NCBI GenBank assembly: GCA_003573635.1
Contig: QUTJ01031635.1
Span: 1 to 13,865, forward strand
Source: Goniomonas avonlea
Lineage: Eukaryota; Cryptophyceae; Goniomonadida; Goniomonadaceae
Direction of reading: 5' to 3'
DNA length: 13,865 nt
Part shown: piece by piece, positions 1 to 8,200 of the stretch
How the letters are laid out: each line of letters opens with the position of its first letter
How positions within the stretch are numbered: the stretch's first letter is position 1
Position numbers and translations under genes: made by a program
The notes under the pieces: model-generated
The model's input: only the letters and a program-made list of their open reading frames with translations
Told to the model about the DNA's origin: nothing
Database searches by the model: none

Positions 1-94
1 AGACGCAGAGACGCAGACGCAGAGACGCAGACGCAGACGCAGAGACGCAGAGACGCAGACGCAACGCAGACGCTGAGACGCAGATGCAGACGCA
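1..94. repeat. GACGCA-type hexamer satellite, open at the left edge
   Basis: The first 94 bases are a degenerate array of GACGCA and GAGACGCA units, with a few variants (AACGCA, GCTGAGACGCA, GATGCA) toward the right end. The array starts before the window, so its full length is unknown. I see no open frame or domain that it would belong to. Confidence 0.9.
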
Positions 95-176
95 CTTGCG
101 TGCACCTCTACACCAACAATTCAAGCTCGGTGGTGGCTCGCGAAACTCGACCGGGCGTGCGGCGAGTGACGGAGCG

Positions 177-525
177 CTGGGCACAGAGATCACCTTTTCC
201 TCTGCCTGGACACAGAGATCACCGTTTCTTACTCTGCCTGGACACAGAGATTACCTTTGCTTACTCTGCCTGGACACAGAGATCACCCTTTTCGTACCCT
301 GCCTGGACACAGATATCACCCTTGTCGTACCCTGCCTGGGCACAGATATCACCCTTTTCATACGCTTCCTGGACAGATCACCCTTTTCGTACCCTGCCTG
401 GACACAGAGATTACCTTTTCTTACTCTGCCTGGACACAGAGATCACCCTTTCATACGCTGCCTGGACACAGAGATCACCCTTTTCGTACCCTGCTTGGAC
501 ACAGAGATCACCCTTTTCATCCCTG
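177..525. repeat. 32-33 bp minisatellite, 11 copies
   Basis: Eleven tandem units share the core CCTGGACACAGAGATCACC followed by a T/C-rich stretch such as CTTTTCGTACCCTG. Most units are 32-33 bp; the one at about 368 is shorter because part of the core is missing. Units differ at recurrent positions (GATCACC or GATTACC; TCGTACC, TCATACG or CTTACTC). All three plus-strand frames stay open across part of it only because the units are near-uniform; the peptides look like repeat translation. On the minus strand each unit carries a donor-like GTACGA, GTATGA or GTAAGA next to CAG. On the plus strand each has a pyrimidine stretch followed by CACAG. No neighbouring exon could be identified, so a splicing role is speculation. 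Confidence 0.92.
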
Positions 526-603
526 CTTTCTGCTTTGAAGGTGGCCTCTGCCCGCGTGCACAGAGCGAGGCTGAGCGGGCGCACAGTTGTCTAGCTGGGT
601 CAC

Positions 604-690
604 GCATCCGAGTGGATGGATATAAATCATGGGTTTGCTTTATTATTGCATCCGAGTGGATATAAAATCGTGGGTTTGCTTTATTATTGT
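604..690 (-). terminator. Tandem 44-bp duplication carrying two poly(A) signals (minus strand)
   Basis: A segment starting GCATCCGAGTGGAT occurs twice, at 604 and 648. On the minus strand each copy contains AATAAA (positions 680-685 and 639-644) in the context AATAATAAAGCAAACCC. These lie about 540 and 580 bases beyond the stop codon of the minus-strand gene ending at 1223, and are the clearest candidate cleavage and polyadenylation signals for it. What is seen is the duplicated hexamer. That it works as the gene's 3' end is inference. The same stretch read on the plus strand gives TATAAA, so a promoter reading is possible but less supported. Confidence 0.45.
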
Positions 691-705
691 TCTTCTCGCA
701 CTGGA

Positions 706-1222
706 TCAGAACTCCTGCAGTCTGGGTTGGCGGCCAGAGCTGCCACCAACCTTGTCGCCCCCGCACACAGTGTCGCCGTTCAACAGCAGAATGACCGGGT
801 TGTCAAACACAAGACCCAACCCGAAGAGTAGTATGCTCGCCAAGTCCACAGCGAACTTGGGTCTCGCAGCCCGAACAGGTTGGGGGCTGCAAGACACAAG
901 TTCGGTGCTTCTGGACTTGTTTGAGACGCTGGCTCGGTGCTTGTGGACTTGTTTGAGACTGCGAGACGCTGGCTCGGTGCTTGTGGACGTGTTTGGGGCT
1001 GCGAGCGACGACACAAGGCGCCACAACAAACCAACTTGGGAGTCCTCAAACAAGTCCACAGACACTCGCGCACGCCGCTCCCGGCTTTGTCCCAGTGAGA
1101 TTTCACCATGGCATGTCACATCCGTCAAGCCGCTCCTCCAGCTTTTGACGTCTGTCAAGATATGACCCACGCCCCTCTTGCTGTGCCAACCTCGTCTCTC
1201 TCTCGCACAGCACAGAGGCGCG
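706..1222. other. Gene-poor stretch between the minus-strand stop codon and the duplicated poly(A) signals
   Basis: No convincing gene is seen here. On the minus strand one frame is open through the whole stretch, and its last part (about 778-867) encodes a hydrophobic run including FGLGLVF. The rest of that frame is low-complexity and repeat-derived. The simplest reading is 3' untranslated sequence of the gene that stops at 1223. An additional unrecognised exon cannot be excluded. Confidence 0.4.
901..995. repeat. Three direct repeats of a 23-bp core plus an inverted copy
   Basis: A core like TCGGTGCTTGTGGACTTGTT occurs at about 902, 934 and 973 (spacing 32 and 39 bp). The segment at 942-957 has a perfect 16-nt inverted partner at 1045-1060, so the stretch could form a hairpin with an 87-nt loop. 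It lies in the presumed 3' untranslated or intergenic part beyond the minus-strand gene. No function can be assigned. Confidence 0.75.
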
Positions 1223-2247
1223 TCAACAGTACGCAAGGTCGGTGTCACCGTCGCCGCGGTTGTTGTGCTGTGGCGGCAGAGGCACATCCCACTCCATGGA
1301 ACTCCCATCACTGTCCCCCGGAGTCTCGCCCTCGTGGCTCATGCCGTTACACTCCAGCTGCCCCGAGGCCCTGCGCCCGTTGCCAAACGAGTCGGCACAC
1401 AGAGATTTGCCGTGGCCGCAGGGCGGCAAGCTGACGCAGGGTGACAAGGACCCCACGCCGACCGCCTCCGGTGCGGCACTCTGGTGATCACCACTCGCCG
1501 CCTGCTGCGTCTCGTGCCCAGGCAGGTGGACGCACCTGACCGCGTCACCACCGTTGCGGACGTAGCCGAGGACCTTGTCAAGGTCCACAGGCGTTGCCTT
1601 GTGGGCGTGGCTGAGGGCCTTGTCAAGGTCCGCAGTGCCTGCCTCGGTTGCCATCAGGGCGACGGGCGGCGCTTGCCCGTTGCAGCCGCGGGTGAGCGCG
1701 TCCAGTGAGTCCTGCAGCATGCGGATCTGCTTCCTCGCCTCCGCAAGTGACATCTCGCGGTCAGGCGACAGCCACGCTGCGCTGTCGCGACCATGTGCCG
1801 CCGCCCCTTCAAAATCTGTGAGAGTCGTCACGGATATTGAACATAATCTAAATTGATTACAAAACCGTGCGTCCAATTGAGCTGTCCCCCCACCTGCTAT
1901 TCCTCTTCCTCTGCGAGGCCGTACTCTTTTACATTTCACTGAGGCCCTCTCCTGCACACTTACGTTCACATTTCACTGAGGCCCTCTCCTGCACACTTAC
2001 GTTCACATTTCACTGAGGCCCTCTCCTGCACACTTACGTTCACATTTCACTGAGACCCTCTCCTGCACACTTACCATCGCCGTCGCCCATTCGGGAGCCA
2101 CCGCTCCCGTTGGTCCCAGAGTTGACGAGGTCCACGCGCTTGGACTTGCTGGCAAGCAATAGGTCGTGGCTTCGTGACGCCCGACCTGGAGGCACGGGCC
2201 CGGCCATTCGGGAGAGCAGGGCGGCGCACGGCGAGGAAGCTCGGTCG
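1223..2247 (-). other. Exons 9-10: cytoplasmic tail
   Basis: Exon 9 (2247-2075, 173 nt) starts after CTCGCGCTGCAG and encodes a Ser/Arg/Gly-rich linker ending GSRMGDGD before a perfect GTAAGT donor. Exon 10 (1815-1223) starts DFEGAAAHG and contains a short helical, coiled-coil-like stretch (SLAEARKQIRMLQDSLDAL). It then has an internally duplicated motif (DLDKALSH and DLDKVLGY) and a low-complexity end rich in Ser, Gly, Pro and Cys. The stop is at 1223-1225. The duplicated motif corresponds to two copies of the near-palindrome GACCTTGACAAGGTC about 50 bp apart. No catalytic domain is seen; a scaffold or trafficking role is only a guess. Confidence 0.6.
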
Positions 2248-5200
2248 CTGCAGCGCGAGAGTGAGGGCGATTGAGGCGGGTGACACAGTGCGTGGGTGAA
2301 CCTGAGTGGGGAAGAGTGAGTGGGGGGAACAGTGCGTGGGGAACAGCGAGTGGACTCACGGCAGGTGGCATGAGAAGCACGTGTGTCGGTGCAAAGAAGC
2401 TGTGGCACCGAACAGAGACACGGGGGAAGGACAGAAACTTTGGGGTATGATGCAGTCCCGACAGTGGCAGAAAGTGACAAGGCAGAGCAGTCACAGACAG
2501 GGACAGTGACAGCGACAGTGACAGGGACAGTGACACACGACAGTGGCAGTGCAGTGACAGTGGCAGTGGCCGCGGCAGTGCAGTGGCAGTGGCAGTGGCA
2601 GTGGCAGTGGCAGTGCAGTGGCAGTGGCAGTGGCAGGGGCAGTGGCAGTGCAGTGGCAGTGGCAGTGGCAGTGGCCGCGGCAGTGGCAGTGCAGTGGCAG
2701 TGGCAGTGGCAGTGGCCGTGGCAGTGACAGTGGCAGTGGCAGTGGCCGCGGCAGTGCAGTGGCAGGGACAGGCCGCCGCAGCCTCATGAACCGCACCGGA
2801 GGCAAACCCGTGCGCATACGCTCGAAAGGTGGAAGGCAAGGAAGGCGGTGCCCGGCAGCAGAATGATGACCGCCTGCACGACTTCCACCGCCTCTGTGAC
2901 GTCCGAGGAGATTGCTTCGTCCATGAGAACAAGCGAAGGCAGGTTGGTCAGCGCTAACAGAGTCAGGAGGAAGAGCGTGAAGGATTCTGTCGTGTCCACC
3001 AGCCACGGGCTCACACTGTCTGTCGGGTGCGGGGTCAGAAGGAGGGCCGAGCACGTGAGCAGGTGTCGCCGACGCTCGACTCACTCTCTGTCGCCGATTA
3101 CTGCCACGCGCGCGGTGCAGTATATGGCAACTGTAGGTCATTGTGAATGTGTTTATCAGAGTTGATTGATTTTTGCGTCTGTCAACTCTGCAAACTCGCC
3201 TCTGCAGTTCCACGGATCAGAATCAGTGGCTGCTACCCGCTCTCTTTCAAAGAGCACATGTTTTGTCAGGAACAAGCGCCGAGTCGTGACAGCATGGGGC
3301 CACCAGACAGTTCGTTTGTGGCGTTCACGACGAGAGACAGGAGAACGTACTCTTTACCACTCAATATCAAGTCTCGTTGAGCAGATTGCGGAGCTGAGAG
3401 ACGCGAGAGAACGCACTCGTGTGTGGGCGGCGGTACGGGCGGAGGATCAGGTTCGACACCAGGAACACTGTGCACGCCAAACACAGGCCCATGCCCCTGT
3501 AGCCGTTGTCTCGGATGGTGACGAAGAGCAGCGCCACAGCAAGTCGGCGGTACATGCTGGCAGAGATGTACCAGGAGCAGTGGTCAGCAGCCCCGGCTTG
3601 CAGCACCGTCGCTACACAAATGTAGTATTCACTGCGCAATGCCGTTATTAGATGCCAAGCAACCACGACAGAGAAGGCGAGAGCCGACTTGGGTGTCCGC
3701 GCATGTCTGTGCCTGATATCCAGTGAGGGATGCAATCATGTTCCTGCAGCTGCGACATGGGAGCATCAATCAACGAAGCCCAATCCTGAGGCAGAGTGTT
3801 GTGCAAAGCCGTACACGATTGGGATGGCGTCAGGTGATATCAGCCGGGGCCACACCTACTGCGGCGGCCGGTGCGCACCAACCGCACCACTACGATCCCC
3901 AAGGCAGGCAGCGGCAGTAAGACGAGAAACGCCAGCAACGGGAAAATCTGTTGACAATCAGATCACGAGGTAGTCGAATACAACTCGAGGCACAATCAGG
4001 TGTCAATAAACCGCCGCAAACGCGGCGATACAACATGCAGTACTGCGCACCTGCCAGGGCTGATAGCACTCCTCCCGTGCGTCCCACCGCCACCGACTGC
4101 CCAAGTCCGCGATGTCTTGGCAGGAGAGCATCTCGAGTGTGGTGAGCGCAAAGGTCATGTACAGCAGCATGCCGAGGCGGACAAAGGCGCAGACGTACTG
4201 CACACTGCGGAACGCCGGCACTCGACGCCAAACACGCCACAGGACAAAGTGGAGCAGAGCGAAAGCAAGCATGACGACCACTGCGACTGCTGAGAAAACG
4301 AAACGCGTTGCTAACTTGGTGACGGCTGTCATGTTTGGGATGATGCAGACACCGGCACCGCCGTCGCCCACCGGGGCCAAGGACAGCACGCTGAAGAGGA
4401 CGGGGAAGAACGCGCTGCCTTTGATGTTCGCCCACCCCCCGGGACGCAGGAGAGGCACAACCTGAGGGGCAAACTTTTAAAACAATACACCGGAAACACC
4501 AAGCAAACCTTGGTGGCGGTCGATGCACAGACGCGCAAACACACCACAGACTCGATACTGACGAGCCCGACAGTAGAAAGACCATCATGGACATGAGAAG
4601 CAGCGCGCGCGTGTGTGGGTGTGTGCCGACGCGACAAGCCCATAACTGTATGCACACGCACACAGCCAATGCGACCCTTGTCGCACACGACAAGAGGGAC
4701 ACCTGATAGTAAAAGATCATGACAGACATAAGGCCGCTTGGAGCAGCCGCTGTACTTCGGCTACGGTAGAGCATGATGAGCAGCAGCACCACGCTGCCAA
4801 CCACAAGGACCACGACGAACCAGCCCGCACCGTTGCACCGGCTGTTCGGTCCGCACGCTTGGGAGAACAAGACAAGGCCATGACCGTCAGGGCAGGCCGA
4901 ACAGAGGAGACCGATCCTGCCACCCTGCGTTGTCCGAGTGAGCGGACGACACAGTACACTCCATGGCCCTGGGAGTGCGTGTGCGAGTGCTTGCGTCGCC
5001 TGGTGCCATGGGGGATGTCTCACAGACGATAGAGATGCTCGTCAATCGCAAAATGATGTTTGTGGGTATTTCCTGAGTGCTTGGCTCTTCTTCGCCCCGC
5101 CCCCTCCGCCCAGTCTTCGAACTTCCGCTTCGGGGGTTGAATCAAATATGCCGAGATTGTCTAGCATTCAGTATGGCGGTAAACTCGAGTAGTGGGTATT

Positions 5201-8200
5201 GCCTGCTCACGTGCGTTAACTCACGTAGCTCCCATGCCTAGCCAACTCGTGTGAAGGGGGACGATGTGCGCGTGGGTGTGATGCAACCATTCGAGGAACC
5301 CACTGAGACAGTCGCACGCAAGAAGAGTGTGTCGATATCTTCGAGAAGACTCGGACATGGCCGCAAGAGAACTCACATGACAGTAATCGAACTCGCACTT
5401 GCCAAAGGGGCAGCAGTAGCCATCAGGACACGGATGGAACGTCACGACGCTACCACGTGCGTAGCCCCAGTAACCAGTGTTGACAAACAGGCCCGCGCCG
5501 TGGACATTAGCACCTTCACAACTGCCTCCGAACGGGCAGCGGAGGCAGGTGGACGCCAGTGCGGACGTTGCAGTGCCCAGTGCGTACGTTCCTCGAGCGC
5601 ACGGCGAGCAGGTGTACGACAAAAACTGCGGCTGTGCGACGTGGATCATGATGGAACCGGGGTGTCGGCAATTCCACAAAGTCTCGCCCTCCCACAGCGC
5701 GAGCGTGTTGGCCACCGCAAGAACATAGTTGCCCTCAAAACCCGTCACAACGCAGTCGATGAATGTGGCCATGACGCTGCCGCCCCACGAGAACAGCACT
5801 GCCGCACGAACTGCCGTGTTGAGCGCCAAGCCTGAGCTCCAAATTGTCTGGATGCATCGATCAGGACCAAGGAAAACAGTCGGGAAGAACGCAATCACAC
5901 CAGGCACAGCCACTATTGCATCACGGATGGAAACAAGTCCCCAACATGCGAAGTGCCTACCGACCAATCTGGAGTGTCGTTGCAATCACAAAAAGGCACA
6001 GCACCCACCAGATTGGCAGACTGCGCCATCGCAAAAGCGCCGCCGACCACGACGGCAGTGTTCCACTGGACGGCTGCGTTCCGGATCTCAACGTTGGCGG
6101 CATCCGAGATCCACACCCCTCCTCCGACAGAGGCCGAGTTGTTGGAGAGAACGCCGCCGTGCAGCAGCAGCACTGCCGTGCCAGACATGGAGGCCGCCCC
6201 ACCTGCGAGCAGCATGCCACCACCGCGCACACGGTTGTCCACGAAGACAACGCCATCGAGCTCTGCCCGTCCTGTGGAGGAGTCAAGGCCGCCGCCGGAC
6301 GCCGAGCACAGGCTGTGGCTGCACGACACAAGGTTGTCTGAGATGTTGGACGCAATGACCCGCACCAACCGCTCGCTGCTTGGGGGGCGGTCGTCGCGGG
6401 TGGCGACGCCTGCACCATTCGCTGTGCATGCTGGCCCCGTGCACGCCGCGACATTCCGCTGCACGCTGCACGACTGCATGACCAGATCGCTGCCTGAAAA
6501 GAACCCCCCCCCTCCGCGGACGGCACACTGCGGTGTCTCGCAGCTCACGTGGTTCTCCGCCACGCCTGTTTCCTGCAGACTGACGTTGACGCCGTTCCAG
6601 ACTGCCAGACCAGCACCCATTGCAACTGCGCACCGGACACCCTGCAAGAGATAGCACGGCCCGTTCGCTGTGACAGAATTGTGTCTAAACAGTACTTGAG
6701 AGATGTGAAGCAGGCCAGTGGCGTGGAGCCCACCACCGATGGCGTTGGCACTCGAGACCACAGTGTTGTCTGCGACCAGGCAGTGACTGAGGGCAAGAGT
6801 ACACTGCGTCTGCGTCACCACCAAGCCACCTCCCCCAGCCCGCACAGGGTGCGAGCATCGATTCGCAACAACAGTGCTTCGAGTGAGGTTGAGGCGGCCG
6901 CCGTTGGTCACTGCGGCGCCCCCGCCCAGCGCAAACAAAGAGCCGACAAACCAAAGGCCCGCACTGTCAGTTCTGGTTTGTGAAGCGAACGATGTTGGGC
7001 GAACGACGGCTTCCCACGACAGCATAAAGCCTTGGCTCTGCCAGCTGCGGTCTGATGAAAATGCTACGCGGACTTCGGTGCCGGTTGGCCAGATGGAGAA
7101 CACGTCCTGGCAGGCTCCCTCTGGGCATTAATGGGTGAGAATGTCAAAGGCAGCGCAAGCAACCAAAGCCGCAGCCACAAATACAGAACACAGGACACCG
7201 GCACGACAGCGACAGCGACAGCGACACAAACAGACATGGACCCGCGCCCGGACCCAGACAATGGCACCGACACAACTACGTCGCAACTGAACGACACGGC
7301 AGAGCAGTTGTTCTCCTCACCAATGATGAAGAAACACTTCACGAATGATGGAGAAACGACGAACAAAAGGAGAACGAGGAAGAAGAAAAAATAAAGAAAG
7401 GGCGAAACCGAGATGAAGAAAATGCGGAAACATTAGCGCCTGCATCGCGCGAGCCAAAACAACACTCTCGCTCTGCGCGCTTCTCACGCGTAATCGAACA
7501 CACTGGCGCAGGACACATTGACCCACCGGCACATATCACACGCGTATCCTTCTCACACGTGTCCGAACACACTGGCGCAGGACACATTGACCCACCGGCA
7601 CACCATCACACGCCGTATCCTTCTCACACGTATCCGAACACACTGGCGCAGGACACGTTGACTCACCGGCACATATGAATGCGTCCAGAGACCCACAGTA
7701 CTTGCCGAGCACCGGGTCATCCGAAGTGAGGCCATCGTAGATGGTGACCGCGTCGTAGCGGCAAATTGAATGCTTCTCCACGTCCAAGGCAGAGAATTTG
7801 AGGCGTATGCCCAAGGCCCTCACCACGGCCGTCGGCGGGAGGCGGATGGCCCAGAACTCGTTGGCAAAGGGCTTGTAGATGGGGAAGTCTACGTTGGACA
7901 AGTTGCCGCAGGTGGCAATCACTGTGCGGTTGACTGTCGCGCGAACACAATCCGGAGGAGTATCCGCGAACACTGCAGAATTTTCATCCACAAAGCTGTC
8001 TGCAACAAGCATCTCGCGACTGTCGACGACAGCGCCACCTCCCACCGCGACGGCACCCGCGACTGTGTTGTTCACCAACCTGCAGTGCGACAACTCCACA
8101 ACAGCGTTCACGCTGTAGATGCCACCGCCCCGACTCTCGCAACCAGGACACACCACAGTGTTGGACTCCAGGCGAGTCTTGTGCAACTTGGCAGCGGCAG

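Noticed and set aside
177-525. CRISPR array
   Set aside because: Units abut directly with no unique spacers, repeats vary throughout, and the sequence is clearly from an intron-containing eukaryote.
84-665. 193-codon plus-strand protein made of DTEITLF repeats
   Set aside because: The frame is open only because of the minisatellite and shifts between frames with single-base unit changes; three overlapping frames are equally open, so coding is not supported.
2003-2932. 309-codon minus-strand frame through the GGCAGT satellite
   Set aside because: It is mostly translated satellite (Thr-Ala, Pro-Leu, Cys-His runs) and crosses the exon 8 donor and exon 9 acceptor in the wrong frame for both exons.
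3890-5023. A single 377-codon minus-strand exon across the membrane region
   Set aside because: The frame is open by chance after about 4700; the true hydrophobic coding continues in another frame from 4461, with CAG|GTGTCC and CTCAG|GTTGTG giving a phase 0 join that restores FYYQVVPLL.
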